Shown: positions 7,714 through 17,138 of the stretch, one piece after another | How positions within the stretch are numbered: the first letter of the stretch is position 1 | How the letters are laid out: each line of letters starts with the position of its first letter | NCBI RefSeq assembly: GCF_014274465.1 | Contig: NZ_CP060394.1 | Location: 3,968,001-4,032,000, forward strand | Length of the DNA: 64,000 nt | Direction of reading: 5' to 3' | Source: Alloacidobacterium dinghuense | GTDB taxonomy: Bacteria; Acidobacteriota; Terriglobia; Terriglobales; Acidobacteriaceae | Program-made: the position numbers and the translations under genes | Notes under the pieces: generated by a model | The model's database searches: none | Told to the model about the DNA's origin: nothing | The model's input: the letters and a program-made list of their open reading frames with translations, nothing else

Positions 7714-8964
7714 TCAGCGCAGGACGCTTTCGACAATCTCGCTCGCACGCTCCAGCGAGTTCAAGTTCGCAATCTCATCTCTGAACCTGCGCGCATTCTC
7801 GCGATACGTCGAATTCGACATAACGCCCGACACCGCGCGTTGGAGAGAATTTGCGGTGAGTTTCTTCAGCGGAATCAGCTGGCCCGTACCTGTCCACACA
7901 ATGCGCGCAGCCACACCCGGCTGGTCATTTGTAATCGGAATTGCAACCATCGGCACGCCCTGAGCCAGCGACTCAAGTGCCGTATTCAATCCCGCATGCG
8001 TAATGCACAAGGCCGCACGTTTCAACACTTCGAGCTGCGGCGCAAACTGGACAACGACGGGGTCGCCCGGCAACTGCGAAAACTGCGCCGGATCCATATT
8101 GCCGCCAAGCGAAAGAACAAGCTGCGCATCCACTCCGGCGCAGCCCTCGGCTATCGCTCGAAAGACCCACTCCAGACCATTCTGCAGCGTTCCCATCGAC
8201 GCATAAATCAACGGCCGCCCGTCAATTCGCTCCCATGGAAAGGATGTACCCGGCCTGCTCTCACTCTTATGCAGCGGTCCCACGAAATGAAATGTGGGCG
8301 GCAAATTCCGGGGAAATTCAAAGCTTCGCGGTTGCTGGCAGATCTGCGGTTGCGCCCCAAACCTCTCATTCAGGAATTCCGTGTAAACCGGCAGCCCCCA
8401 TTTTTGTCGCTGCCTGTTGAGTTCGTCCCAAACCCGTTGAAACATCTTTCGGATGATCGCGTGAGCAAGTCTGATTCGAGCCAGGGCGATGAATCCTCGT
8501 TCGTCGCTCCAGGTGAAAATGATCGGCGGAATTTTCTTGTCGACGTTACTCAACAGAGCGTTCGCAACGTGCACGTAGGGCAATTGCAAGTGGTCGGCTA
8601 CCGTGCTGCCGCCGATATAGAACTGATCGATAATCAGCGCGTCGATTCCTGCTTCTCTGATCGCTTCCGGCAGCGTAGCCAGTTGAGCCCCAACCTCTTT
8701 GCACAGAAGGTCGACGGTATAACGAATTCCGCGTATGCCACTCATCCGGCTCAACGCGCCGAAAGCCCGCTTAACATAGCCAAGCGGAAATTCTTCGCGG
8801 CCTACGACAACGCACTCCAACCCGGCTTGCGTGATAAAGGCCTCCGAGTCCGCGAATGCGAAGAACGTCACCCGATGCCCGCGACTCTTAAGATGCGCCG
8901 CCAGCGTGCTCATCGGAAAGAGGTGTCCCATCACGTGCAGCGTAAGAAATCCTAAGTGGGCCAT
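7714..8964 (-). CDS. GT1-family (MGT-type) glycosyltransferase
   Basis: 416 residues with the GT-B layout of UDP-glycosyltransferases. The N-terminal domain starts HLGFLTLHVMGHLFPMSTLAAHLKSRGHRVTFF. The C-terminal donor domain has RPLIYASMGTLQNG, then VQFAPQLEVLKRAALCITHAGLNTALESLAQGVPMVAIPITNDQPGVAARI, a bacterial version of the PSPG sugar-nucleotide motif. It would transfer sugar from a UDP donor to a small hydrophobic acceptor or lipid; the acceptor cannot be read from sequence. It lies just downstream of the mutarotase on the same strand order, 45 bases apart. Confidence 0.88.
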   Translation of the reverse strand: MAHLGFLTLHVMGHLFPMSTLAAHLKSRGHRVTFFAFADSEAFITQAGLECVVVGREEFPLGYVKRAFGALSRMSGIRGIRYTVDLLCKEVGAQLATLPEAIREAGIDALIIDQFYIGGSTVADHLQLPYVHVANALLSNVDKKIPPIIFTWSDERGFIALARIRLAHAIIRKMFQRVWDELNRQRQKWGLPVYTEFLNERFGAQPQICQQPRSFEFPRNLPPTFHFVGPLHKSESRPGTSFPWERIDGRPLIYASMGTLQNGLEWVFRAIAEGCAGVDAQLVLSLGGNMDPAQFSQLPGDPVVVQFAPQLEVLKRAALCITHAGLNTALESLAQGVPMVAIPITNDQPGVAARIVWTGTGQLIPLKKLTANSLQRAVSGVMSNSTYRENARRFRDEIANLNSLERASEIVESVLR

Positions 8965-9091
8965 CTTTCGAACTCACCTCGGTAACATCCAACTTTGTTT
9001 TCTTCCGCAATTCAAGGGAAAACCTCTCAGATCTATCTCCCATGAGTCAAACGCGAAAGCGATAGGAACAGCACCAGCTTGGGAGTAAGAT

Positions 9092-10168
9092 TTGCGCGTG
9101 ATGAAAATGAAGCTCGCTCTCGCATCCCTCTGCATTGGACTGTGTCTGTCGCTCCAACTCGGTGCTCAGAGCACGCCGCAGACGACCTTGCTGGCCCTGT
9201 CCAAGCGGGCGCATACGCTTGCCATCGTCGATCCCTCCAGCCTTCAGGTGATAGCCCGCGTTCCCGTCGGCAATGATCCTCATGAAGTGATTGCATCGAG
9301 TGACGGGAGCACCGCATACGTTTCGAACTATGGCTTTGGAGCGTACAACACGCTTGCAGTCATCGATCTTGTGCATCAGCAAGCAATGCCTTCCATCGAT
9401 CTCGGCCCTCTGCGCGGACCGCATGGCCTCACGTTTGTCGATGGCAAAGTGTGGTTCACCGCCGAAGCGGCAAAAGCAATCGGCCGCTATGATCCTGCAG
9501 GCAGTAAAGTCGATTGGATCCTGGGAACCGGCCAGAACCGCACGCACATGATCTTCGTCTCGCAGGACGTGCAGTCGATCATCACCACGAATGTGAGTTC
9601 CGCAACCGTGAGCCTTATCGAGAAAATCAAAGGCCAGGCTCCCGGAGGACCACCGCCGCCCATGCCGGCAGGTTCAGGCCCTCCACCGGGCCCCCCGCCA
9701 ATGGGCGCGCCCGGCGGCGACTGGAATGAAACGGTGATTCCAGTCGGCAAGGGTTCAGAGGGATTTGATGTCTCGCCTTCCGGCAGCGAGATATGGGTAG
9801 CCAATGCACAGGACGGCACCGTCTCGATCATCGACCGCGCCAGCAAAACCGTAACGCAAACACTCGCAGCCAACATGCAGGGAGCCAACCGCCTCAAGTT
9901 CACCCCTGACGGAAAGCTCGTCTTCATCTCAAGCCTGCGACAGCCCGACTTGGCCATCTACGACGCCGCTACGCGAAAAGAAGTAAAGCGAATCAAGATC
10001 GGCCACGGTGCTGCCGGCATCGTCATGCAGCCGGATGGCGCGCGCGTCTACGTCGCCTGCTCTCCGGATAACTACGTCGCCGTGATCGACCTGAAGACAC
10101 TCGAAGTTACAGGCCATATCGATGTCGGCGCAGAACCCGACGGACTCGCGTGGGCGATTCGCCATTGA
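9092..10168 (+). CDS. Secreted YncE/YVTN-type beta-propeller protein
   Basis: About 358 residues. An N-terminal signal peptide (MKLALASLCIGLCLSLQLGAQS) is followed by repeated blade motifs such as TLAIVDPSSLQVIARVPVGNDPHEV, SEIWVANAQDGTVSIIDRAS and VYVACSPDNYVAVIDLKTLEV. It ends with ADPDGLAWA-like residues. A Pro/Gly-rich insert (about 188-210) interrupts one blade. The start is uncertain: TTG 9092 has the best-spaced GGGAG, while GTG 9098 and ATG 9101 follow. Likely periplasmic, binding partner unknown. A paralogue lies at 49585-50583. Confidence 0.85.
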   Translation: MRVMKMKLALASLCIGLCLSLQLGAQSTPQTTLLALSKRAHTLAIVDPSSLQVIARVPVGNDPHEVIASSDGSTAYVSNYGFGAYNTLAVIDLVHQQAMPSIDLGPLRGPHGLTFVDGKVWFTAEAAKAIGRYDPAGSKVDWILGTGQNRTHMIFVSQDVQSIITTNVSSATVSLIEKIKGQAPGGPPPPMPAGSGPPPGPPPMGAPGGDWNETVIPVGKGSEGFDVSPSGSEIWVANAQDGTVSIIDRASKTVTQTLAANMQGANRLKFTPDGKLVFISSLRQPDLAIYDAATRKEVKRIKIGHGAAGIVMQPDGARVYVACSPDNYVAVIDLKTLEVTGHIDVGAEPDGLAWAIRH

Positions 10169-10626
10169 GCACGGCCTCACCGAAGATCTCAATCCAGAAG
10201 ATTGAGCTGCCCATGCCGGGAATGGAACAATTGCAGTCCGAGGCACGCAGCGAAGGCTACAACTTCATCGAGACGCTGCTCGACGACTGAACCAGCGCAA
10301 AGAATCGCTTCGACGGCCCCGGAGAGATCCTCTGCGGCCACTTCAATCAAGGCCTGCTGGTCGCCGTAGGCGGACTCAATTGCGATCCATTCGCCGCCAA
10401 TCCTGAAATTGGCCGGATCAGGCGCGTCTACGTGAAACAAGCATGGCGGAATCAAGGCATCGGAAGAGCGCTCGTCACCACACTCCTCGCCGAAGCCAGA
10501 AAGCATTTTCGCATCGTGCGACTTCGTGCCGAAACTTCCGATGCGGCCCGTATGTACGAGCAGATAGGCTTTGCCCCCATCGCAAATCCGGACGCAACTC
10601 ATAGCATTACCTTCGACTCGAAATAA
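10165..10626 (+). pseudogene. GNAT N-acetyltransferase with in-frame TGA
   Basis: Reading frame 1 from 10165 gives a complete GNAT-type protein of about 152 codons broken by one TGA at 10288-10290. After the stop it continues FDGPGEILCGHF, VAVGGLNCDP, IRRVYVKQAWRNQGIGRALVTTLLAEAR (the acetyl-CoA-binding R-Q/N-x-G-x-G/A loop) and ETSDAARMYEQIGFAPI. Related proteins have Trp in the DDWxSxxNRFDGPGE context, so TGG to TGA is the likely change. The first codon overlaps the stop of the propeller gene. A shorter protein restarted after the stop would lack the N-terminal part of the fold. Confidence 0.75.
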
Positions 10627-10900
10627 ATTAATCGTCGCAACGAATAGTGGCGTGGGATTATGCCGGATTCCGGTAAACTATAAATAGGGGAATCGAATAA
10701 CAGGCCGAATAGCAATTTCCCCGCATATCGATAATGCCAGCAGAATCAAATACTTGCATATAAGCGCATTCGTATCTGATAGTTAGCGCTATCTTTACGT
10801 AGATCGTTTGATTTCAAGAACTTCGGGTCCAGGGGGTAGGCGCGACGTGCCTTGCACCCGAGCCGCGCATCTGCAACACTTGTCTTCGGTCCACCCCAAT

Positions 10901-11182
10901 ATGGTTCGTCATTACCTCATCAAAGGCCGCGTGCAGGGCGTCGGCTTCCGCTGGTATGTGCACAGCGAAGCCGGAGCGCTGGGCCTGCGTGGCTGGGTGC
11001 GCAATACAGAAGACGGTCATGTCGAAGTCGTTGCAGCGGGTGACGCAAACGAACTTGCCGCCCTGCGCCTCGCCCTCGGTCGCGGATCGCGGGGCAGCCG
11101 TGTCGACCATGTCATCGAACACCAGCTCGACGATTCGGAAGACAATGACCTTGGACCATTTCAGATTGAAGGAGCCTGGTAA
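10901..11182 (+). CDS. acyP: Acylphosphatase
   Basis: 93 residues from ATG 10901 ([24 protein letters not shown]). The catalytic Arg lies in [12 protein letters not shown] and the catalytic Asn in [17 protein letters not shown], both exactly in place for the family. It hydrolyses acyl phosphates such as 1,3-bisphosphoglycerate. Length matches the family; a 31-codon upstream extension is not family-like. The apt gene starts eight bases after its stop, so the two are probably one transcript. Confidence 0.93.
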   Translation: MVRHYLIKGRVQGVGFRWYVHSEAGALGLRGWVRNTEDGHVEVVAAGDANELAALRLALGRGSRGSRVDHVIEHQLDDSEDNDLGPFQIEGAW

Positions 11183-11190
11183 CGCCAGTT

Positions 11191-11730
11191 ATGAGTCACG
11201 CATTAGATTGCGAGCCGTTGAAGCCGCTCGTTCGCACCGTCCCTGACTTCCCCAAGCCGGGAATTCTTTTCTACGACATCACGACCTTACTGAAAGACAG
11301 AATCGGCTTCGCCCAGCTCATCGATGCCTTGGCCGCGCACTACATCGGCAAAGACATCGACCTCGTGCTCGGCATCGAGGCACGCGGCTTCATCTTCGGC
11401 CCGGCTCTCGCCTATCGCCTCAACGCCGGCTTCGTGCCCGTCCGCAAGCCGCGCAAGCTGCCCGCGCCTGTGGCCCGCGTCACCTATGACCTGGAGTATG
11501 GAACCGATTCGCTTGAAATCCACCTCGACGCCGTCGAACCAGGTCAGAAGGTAATTATCGTCGACGATCTGCTCGCAACCGGCGGAACAATGGAAGCGAC
11601 GGTAAAGCTGGTCCAGCAGTTAGGCGGACACATCGCTGGTCTTGGATTTGCCGTGGAGCTTGACTTCCTGAAAGGACGCGACAAGTTCAAAGACTACGAC
11701 GTCTTCAGTCTCTTGCATTACAACGAATAA
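11191..11730 (+). CDS. apt: Adenine phosphoribosyltransferase
   Basis: 179 residues, standard length. It opens [23 protein letters not shown], then [17 protein letters not shown], and carries the PRPP-binding motif [14 protein letters not shown] near residue 125. It converts adenine plus PRPP to AMP in purine salvage. The same window contains an adenine deaminase, the alternative fate of adenine. A strong hairpin terminator follows immediately. Confidence 0.97.
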   Translation: MSHALDCEPLKPLVRTVPDFPKPGILFYDITTLLKDRIGFAQLIDALAAHYIGKDIDLVLGIEARGFIFGPALAYRLNAGFVPVRKPRKLPAPVARVTYDLEYGTDSLEIHLDAVEPGQKVIIVDDLLATGGTMEATVKLVQQLGGHIAGLGFAVELDFLKGRDKFKDYDVFSLLHYNE

Positions 11731-11757
11731 GAAAGGCGCCGCTCAACGGCGCCTTTC
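11731..11757. terminator. Terminator after apt
   Basis: GAAAGGCGCCG and CGGCGCCTTTC form a perfect 11-bp stem around CTCAA. It directly follows the apt stop and also ends the convergent small membrane gene, whose stop codon sits inside it. Confidence 0.85.
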
Positions 11758-11908
11758 AAGCTTTCGCAGCAGAACCCCGAACGAAATGCATGATGATCGA
11801 AATCACCGCGAAGATCAGCAGTAAGTGAATGAGAAATCCTGCGGTGTGGAACACCACAAATCCGCCAATCCAGGCTAGTATCAGGACCAACGCCAGAATC
11901 AGAAACAT
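11756..11908 (-). CDS. Small hydrophobic membrane protein (DUF5670/lmo0937-like)
   Basis: A 50-residue protein starting MFLILALVLILAWIGGFVVFH and continuing TAGFLIHLLLIFAVISIIMHFVRG: two hydrophobic helices joined by a short turn with FHTAG. Length, spacing and the GFVVFH-G-LIHLLL pattern match the small membrane proteins often found beside DUF892/ferritin-like stress genes, and such a gene is upstream on the same strand here. Its function is not established; a general stress role is inferred from context. Confidence 0.75.
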   Translation of the reverse strand: MFLILALVLILAWIGGFVVFHTAGFLIHLLLIFAVISIIMHFVRGSAAKA

Positions 11909-12022
11909 GTCATCTACCTCACTTTCAGTAGCTCAGATGGTTCTGATTGCATCAACGGTTGGATAGCCCGGATCGCATTTCGCATGCAATCCGGACGGAA
12001 TTGTAACTGTGAAGCGAACAGA

Positions 12023-12514
12023 TTAGGCCGCCTTGGCTTTCCTGTTCACAGTCGTGGAGATTTTTGTCAGCTTCTGGTCAGCCGACTTCTCTTCTGCAAG
12101 CGTCTGCTCCAGCAAGTTCGCAACGTCGCTTTCCTTCAACAGTTCAGCGTAGGTGCGAACTGAACCGTACGCCGCAATCTCATAGTGTTCGACGCGCTGC
12201 GCCGCAGCAATAAGTCCAGCGTCTACAACCTCGGGCTCGCCGCCGTCTTTGATACGTTCTTCACCCTCTTTGAGCAGACCCTTCATGCCTTCGCACGTCT
12301 TGCCCTTGGAGCTCTCTTGCAAATGCTTAAAGATCTTTTCGAGCCGTTGCACATGCCCTTCGGTCTCCTGAAGATGGCTCTCAAAGGCCTGTTTCAGTTC
12401 TGGGCTCGTTGATGTCTTGGCCATTTTCGGTAAGGCCTTCGTTATCTGTGTCTCGGCTGAATAAAGGTCCTGCAGTTCGTCCAGCAGAAGCTCCCGCATG
12501 GTTTCCAGTTTCAT
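12023..12514 (-). CDS. DUF892/YciF-type ferritin-like protein
   Basis: 163 residues from MKLETMRELLLDELQDLYSAETQITKALPKM. This opening, the LQETEGHVQRLEKIF helix and the later VEHYEIAAYGSVRTYAELL helix are the family pattern, with repeated Glu/His ligands for a diiron centre on a four-helix bundle. The family is induced by osmotic, nutrient or oxidative stress. An in-frame extension upstream to 12733 is not family-like. The next gene on this strand is the small DUF5670-like protein. Confidence 0.9.
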   Translation of the reverse strand: MKLETMRELLLDELQDLYSAETQITKALPKMAKTSTSPELKQAFESHLQETEGHVQRLEKIFKHLQESSKGKTCEGMKGLLKEGEERIKDGGEPEVVDAGLIAAAQRVEHYEIAAYGSVRTYAELLKESDVANLLEQTLAEEKSADQKLTKISTTVNRKAKAA

Positions 12515-12659
12515 AACATACCTCGGTAGAAAGTTTGACGAACAATAGCTGGGATGCGAGAAAGATCCTTCGCGTAGACTAACTGGCGGGTTTCCCTGCG
12601 CGATGCATGCCGCTGCAAACAGTTGCTCATCGCGCGGCAGAACGCTACCATATCGCCGA

Positions 12660-13613
12660 ATGCGCAGCCTTACTCCAATTCTCCTGTTTACGTTCGCTTT
12701 CGCGTATGCGCATAGCCAGGTGATGCAAAACACGAATTACGAACGGGAGATGGCGCACGCCCAGTCCCTTCTCGCCGGGACGACGGCCACTGACATCCCC
12801 CACCACGTTCACTATGACTTGAAACTCTATGATCGGGAAGGACACGAAAGCACTGCGACGTACGACATCTATCGCGACCCAATCATGTATGAGCGGGTCG
12901 AGGTCAAAGCCGACAATTACCAATTAACCAGAATCAGCAATGTGCGCGATCACATTCAATGGCTTCATTACACGGGTGAAATGCCGCTCAAGATAGTCGA
13001 TTTCGACGAGGTGATGGACCTCCCAACGGCCGCAGTGGACCGCTTCAAGTCCGAGCCGGGAAGCATCGACGCGATGCACCCTGAGCAATTGGAAGGCGCT
13101 CCAGTGCTGTGTGCGAATGACAATGACGGTACAGCCATCTGCTTTAACCCTATGATTCGTATGTTTGCCTACGCGCAGTTGTTCAACCGCACCATCATGT
13201 ATGACCAGTGGCTGCCGATCGGCTCGCATACAGTGCCGGGCGCGATCCGGATTTATGAGGACAAGAAACTGATTGTCGAGGCAACCGGCACTGTTGAAGC
13301 CGTCAAAACATTTCCTGAAAATTTCTTGAAAATACCCGACACTCCATCGCAGCCCACGCAGCAAAGCCAGTACAAAATTATCAAATCGAAGAAGATGGAC
13401 CTGTCGCAGCCGATATATGGAAACGTTCAGATTGCAATTTCAGTGGATGAGAAAGGACACGTAACGAAAGAATCGATCATCGACTCCGACGACAAGCACC
13501 TCGAAGGTACTATCCGCAAGTACGCGCGAAACCTCGTCTTCGAACCGCAAATGAAGGATGGCCAGCCGAGCCCATTTGAAGTTGTGCTGTATCTGGAATA
13601 CTACCCGTCCTGA
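12660..13613 (+). CDS. Secreted protein with TonB-type C-terminal domain
   Basis: 317 residues from ATG 12660. The signal peptide MRSLTPILLFTFAFAYAHSQ is followed by a middle region of unknown function (beta-rich, LKLYDREGHESTATYDIYRDP), then a TonB-C-like domain from about residue 250: GNVQIAISVDEKGHVTKESIIDSDDKHLEGTIRKYARNLVFEPQMKDGQP. In TonB proteins this domain contacts outer-membrane receptors, but this protein lacks an N-terminal anchor helix, so it is not a classic energy transducer. Its 3' end overlaps the convergent gene by 13 bases. Confidence 0.75.
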   Translation: MRSLTPILLFTFAFAYAHSQVMQNTNYEREMAHAQSLLAGTTATDIPHHVHYDLKLYDREGHESTATYDIYRDPIMYERVEVKADNYQLTRISNVRDHIQWLHYTGEMPLKIVDFDEVMDLPTAAVDRFKSEPGSIDAMHPEQLEGAPVLCANDNDGTAICFNPMIRMFAYAQLFNRTIMYDQWLPIGSHTVPGAIRIYEDKKLIVEATGTVEAVKTFPENFLKIPDTPSQPTQQSQYKIIKSKKMDLSQPIYGNVQIAISVDEKGHVTKESIIDSDDKHLEGTIRKYARNLVFEPQMKDGQPSPFEVVLYLEYYPS

Positions 13614-13870
13614 AGCTGAGTAACGCGCAGCTTCTCCTCAGGCTTGATATAGCCCTTGCGCCGAAACCAGTCTTCCATCGCCATCTCGAGCTGATCAATC
13701 GGGACTCGGAAACCCACCTCCAGCAAGCCATCGGCGACAGGCAATGTGTCATCGAAAACCGCATCGTTCGTGAAGTTACGCATGGCGAAATTGTCGATCC
13801 AGGCGATGGGGCACAGCTGTGCTTCTCCGTGAGGATTCACGCTTTCGACCTGCAGCTTGCGAGCGTACAT
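13601..13870 (-). CDS. Conserved hypothetical protein downstream of pckA
   Basis: 89 residues (MYARKLQVESVNPHGEAQLCPIAWIDNFAMRNFTN). I do not recognise it. It is acidic overall, has no signal or membrane helix, and ends with a helical stretch around PIDQLEMAMEDWFRRKGYIKPEEKLRV. It starts six bases after the pckA stop on the same strand, so it is probably co-transcribed with pckA. Confidence 0.6.
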   Translation of the reverse strand: MYARKLQVESVNPHGEAQLCPIAWIDNFAMRNFTNDAVFDDTLPVADGLLEVGFRVPIDQLEMAMEDWFRRKGYIKPEEKLRVTQLQDG

Positions 13871-13876
13871 CGCAGA

Positions 13877-15463
13877 TTAAGCGCGAGACTTTGGACCAGC
13901 GGCGCGAACATTTTCAGGAGCGTCGAACTTGGCAAAATTTTCTTCAAACTTTGCCGCCAGGAGACGAGCATGCGCATCGTAAGCCTTCTTGTCCGCCCAC
14001 GCATTGCGCGGATGGAGCAACTCAGCCGGAACGTCAGGGGATGAAGTAGGAATCGATAATCCGAATGCATCTTCTGTGACGTACTCAGCCTTGGCAAGCC
14101 TTCCGTCGAGGGCCGCATGCACGATGGCACGCGTGTGCTTGAGGCTCATGCGCTTGCCTACACCGAACGCGCCGCCAGTCCAGCCAGTGTTCACAAGCCA
14201 GCACTGCGCATCGTGCTCCTTTAGCCTACGGCCGAGCATCTCCGCATACACGCGCGGAGCAAGCGGCAGGAACGGCGATCCGAAGCACGCAGAAAATTCG
14301 GGCACAGGCTCGCTGCCCAGGCCGGCTTCGGTTCCTGCAAGTTTCGCCGTGTATCCGGACAGGAAGTGATACATCGCTTGCTCGGGTGTAAGCTTCGCAA
14401 TCGGAGGAAGCACGCCGAAAGCATCAGCCGCCAGAAAAAGCACGTTCTTTGGATGCCCACCGACACCAGGGATCACGGCGTTTTCGATAAATTCAATCGG
14501 ATACGCCACTCGCGTATTCTCCGTGTAGCGAATATCAGAATAATCAGGAACACCGGTCACCGGATCGATCACGACATTTTCAAGTACCGACCCGAAGCGG
14601 ATCGCATGATAAATCTGCGGCTCTTTTTCTTCGGACAGGTCGACGCACTTGGCATAACATCCGCCTTCAAAATTGAAGACTCCAGCGGGACTCCAGCCAT
14701 GCTCATCATCGCCAATCAGCCGCCGAAGAGGATCCGCCGATAGCGTGGTCTTGCCCGTTCCCGAAAGGCCGAAGAACAAAGCTGTCTCCCCGTTGGCGCC
14801 GATATTCGCGGAACAGTGCATGGGGAAAACATCCCGTGCAGGCAGAAGGTAATTCATGACTCCAAAAATGGACTTCTTCATCTCGCCGGCGTATTTCGTA
14901 CCGCCGATGAGAATGACATTGCGCGTAAAGTCCCCGAGAATAAACGTTCCTGACTTGGTTCCGTCTCGCTCGGGAACAGCTTCAAATTCTGGTGCAGCAA
15001 TCACTGTGAATTCCGCGACATGGCGTCCCAGTTCAGCCATTTGCGGACGCACGAAGAGCTGCTTCACAAAAAGTGCGTGCCACGCGTATTCCGTTATGAT
15101 CGTTATCGGCAGACGATATTCCGGATCTGCGCCGGCATACAAATCCATGACATACAGGTCGCGCTCCGCCATGTGTTTGGTAACCCGGTCGAGCAAAGCT
15201 TGGAATTTCGCCGGATCGAAACGCTGGTTTACCTTACCCCAGTCAACGCGGCTGCGCGTCTCATCATCCTCGACTGTGAACTTGTCCTTCGGGGAACGTC
15301 CCGTGCGGGCGCCCGTAAATGCCACCAGCGCGCCATTTGCGGCCAGTCTTCCCTCGCCGCGGGCAATGGCGGCTTCCACGAGTTGAGGGGTAGAAAGATT
15401 CCGGTGAACGTGAGGGCCTTCAGTCAGGGTTCGCAGGTCAGTTGCCATCGTGGCAGCTCCCAT
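13877..15463 (-). CDS. pckA: Phosphoenolpyruvate carboxykinase (ATP)
   Basis: 528 residues, typical of ATP-dependent PEPCK. It has [12 protein letters not shown] (oxaloacetate/metal site), the kinase P-loop [13 protein letters not shown], and the [34 protein letters not shown] region. It converts oxaloacetate plus ATP to PEP, CO2 and ADP in gluconeogenesis. ATG 15463 has AAGGAG eight bases upstream; an internal ATG five codons later is possible. The ATP-type rather than the GTP-type enzyme is indicated by length and motifs. Confidence 0.96.
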   Translation of the reverse strand: MGAATMATDLRTLTEGPHVHRNLSTPQLVEAAIARGEGRLAANGALVAFTGARTGRSPKDKFTVEDDETRSRVDWGKVNQRFDPAKFQALLDRVTKHMAERDLYVMDLYAGADPEYRLPITIITEYAWHALFVKQLFVRPQMAELGRHVAEFTVIAAPEFEAVPERDGTKSGTFILGDFTRNVILIGGTKYAGEMKKSIFGVMNYLLPARDVFPMHCSANIGANGETALFFGLSGTGKTTLSADPLRRLIGDDEHGWSPAGVFNFEGGCYAKCVDLSEEKEPQIYHAIRFGSVLENVVIDPVTGVPDYSDIRYTENTRVAYPIEFIENAVIPGVGGHPKNVLFLAADAFGVLPPIAKLTPEQAMYHFLSGYTAKLAGTEAGLGSEPVPEFSACFGSPFLPLAPRVYAEMLGRRLKEHDAQCWLVNTGWTGGAFGVGKRMSLKHTRAIVHAALDGRLAKAEYVTEDAFGLSIPTSSPDVPAELLHPRNAWADKKAYDAHARLLAAKFEENFAKFDAPENVRAAGPKSRA

Positions 15464-15608
15464 AAATACACTCCTTGGGCAAACTGTTTATTGTGCCATT
15501 CTGCAATGTGAGATGGCAAAGCATTATCGTCGAGTTTTGTTCTGAAACATGGCAGACAATTCTCAGATTCATCAGCCAACGCAGACCCGCACATCAGAGG
15601 GAATTTCT

Positions 15609-16544
15609 ATGGAGTCGATCGCGCTCATTGGAGCATCTGGAAGCCTTGGCAAATCGATTGCCGCCGCGCTCAGCGCAAGATCAACGCGTTACCGTGTCAT
15701 TGGAAGATCAGAGTCCTCGCTGAAAGTAAGCTTCGGAGCTGATCCGCTCGCCAGCCTCGTCAGCTGGAATCCGGACTCTCCCGAATCGATCCGTCGAGCG
15801 CTCGCTGACATCGATACTGCCATTTACATGGTGGGGGTCAACTATTGGCAATTCGAACTTCATCCGCAGCTTATAAAGAAGACCCTCGATGGAGCCGTCG
15901 CCGCGGGCGTGAAGAAGCTTCTCCTCATCGGTACTGTCTATCCGTTTGGCAGACCACAGGCCGAACGCGTAAGCGAGGATCACCCGCGCCAACCACATAC
16001 ATTCAAGGGCCGCATGCGCAAAGAGCAGGAAGACCTGGTACTTGCAGCGCACGAAACGGGAAAAATTCAGACGGCAATCCTGCGCCTGCCCGACTTCTAT
16101 GGTCCTGGTGTCGATAAAAGCTTCCTCTGGAGCGCTTTTCAATCTGCCAAGACGGGGAAGCGCGCTCAACTCGTTGGCCCTATCGACACGCCCCACGAGT
16201 TTGTTTACATCCCCGACGCGGGCGCCACCGTCGCGCGCCTTATCGCTACGCGAGGAGCATGGAGTAAGGCTTGGAATCTGGGAGGGGCTGGTGTCACCTC
16301 AACCCGCGCCATGGCCGCCGAAATCTTTGCGCAAGCTGGACGTAAGCCGAAATATACAGTTGCCGGAAAGACGATGTTGCGCATTTTCGGCCTCTTCAAC
16401 CCCATGGTGCGCGAATTGGTTGAAATGCATTATCTGCAGACTTCTCCAGTCATTCTGGACGACACGCGCCTGAAAGATCTGTTAGGTGAACTGCCAAAAA
16501 CGCCCTATAAAGAGGGCATACGGCAAACCTTGGCTTCGATTTAA
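15609..16544 (+). CDS. Atypical SDR-family NAD(P)-binding protein
   Basis: About 311 residues from ATG 15609 (MESIALIGASGSLGKSIAAALSA), preceded by GAGGGAAT. The nucleotide loop GASGSLG fits GxxGxxG. Later come IDTAIYMVGVNYW, KKLLLIGTVYPFGRPQAERVSEDHP, ILRLPDFYGPGVDKSFL and WNLGGAGVTSTRAMAAEI, the layout of an extended SDR/epimerase. The usual YxxxK catalytic pair is not clear: the segment reads HTFKGRMRKEQE. The protein may therefore have lost or altered dehydrogenase activity. Substrate unknown. Confidence 0.75.
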   Translation: MESIALIGASGSLGKSIAAALSARSTRYRVIGRSESSLKVSFGADPLASLVSWNPDSPESIRRALADIDTAIYMVGVNYWQFELHPQLIKKTLDGAVAAGVKKLLLIGTVYPFGRPQAERVSEDHPRQPHTFKGRMRKEQEDLVLAAHETGKIQTAILRLPDFYGPGVDKSFLWSAFQSAKTGKRAQLVGPIDTPHEFVYIPDAGATVARLIATRGAWSKAWNLGGAGVTSTRAMAAEIFAQAGRKPKYTVAGKTMLRIFGLFNPMVRELVEMHYLQTSPVILDDTRLKDLLGELPKTPYKEGIRQTLASI

Positions 16545-16701
16545 TGATTCGGAGCCGCCCTAAAGTGCAATAATAAGCACTACCCTCGAACCGCTGCTCA
16601 GACTTTCTGTCTATCTCCTCCAGGTACCGAGTAGATATGGATTAGGCGCAGGAACTCTCCAGACGGGAACGAATATAGTTCGAACAAGGTAAGGAGCCGA
16701 T

Positions 16702-17061
16702 ATGACTGGGGACCTGCAACTCATCTGCAGCGACTGTGGACAGGAATTCACCTTTAGTGCCGCCGATCAGGCATTTTTCCGCGAACGCGGTTATTCCGCG
16801 CCCAAGCGGTGCAAGGCATGCCGTCAGGCAAAAAAGAATGACCATCAGGGGGGCGGTGGCGGTGGCAGTTACGGAGGCGGGGGCGGCGGATATCGGTCGA
16901 ATGTTTCGACGGGAACATCCGTAATCTGTGCCGGTTGCGGTCAGCAGACAACGGTTCCCTTCGAACCACGAGGCGACCGTCCCGTCTTCTGCAAGAGCTG
17001 CTACCAGGCACAATCCGGCGGCCGCGATTCAAGAAGGCCACGTGGTGGGGGTCGCTACTAG
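16702..17061 (+). CDS. Double zinc-ribbon protein with Gly-rich linker
   Basis: 119 residues. Two Cys4 ribbons flank a glycine-rich linker: ICSDCGQEF...PKRCKACRQ (N-terminal) and VICAGCGQQT...VFCKSCYQ (C-terminal). The first matches the probable zinc-ribbon family seen in many bacteria. The tail is Arg/Gly-rich (DSRRPRGGGRY), suggesting nucleic-acid contact, possibly RNA. A terminator hairpin follows. No enzymatic residues are visible. Confidence 0.8.
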   Translation: MTGDLQLICSDCGQEFTFSAADQAFFRERGYSAPKRCKACRQAKKNDHQGGGGGGSYGGGGGGYRSNVSTGTSVICAGCGQQTTVPFEPRGDRPVFCKSCYQAQSGGRDSRRPRGGGRY

Positions 17062-17087
17062 ATCAAAACAAGTTACAGTGCACAAAC

Positions 17088-17113
17088 AAAAGGACTGCTT
17101 CACGCAGTCCTTT
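17088..17113 (+). terminator. Terminator after zinc-ribbon gene
   Basis: AAAGGACTGC and GCAGTCCTTT pair around TTCAC, followed by a T-rich stretch. It starts 26 bases after the stop of the zinc-ribbon gene. Confidence 0.75.
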
Positions 17114-17138
17114 GTGTTGAGAGTCTTCCCGAACAATC

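Noticed and set aside
7840-8955. 371-residue plus-strand frame opposite the glycosyltransferase
   Set aside because: No family motif, Arg-rich; the minus-strand GT-B motifs are unambiguous.
10288-10290. TGA as selenocysteine codon in the GNAT gene
   Set aside because: Homology implies Trp, not Cys, at this position, and no SECIS-like hairpin was evident just downstream; a point nonsense mutation is simpler.
12023-12733. N-terminal extension of the DUF892 protein to 12733
   Set aside because: The extra 73 residues show no similarity to the family and overlap the divergent gene start; the ATG at 12514 matches the family N-terminus.
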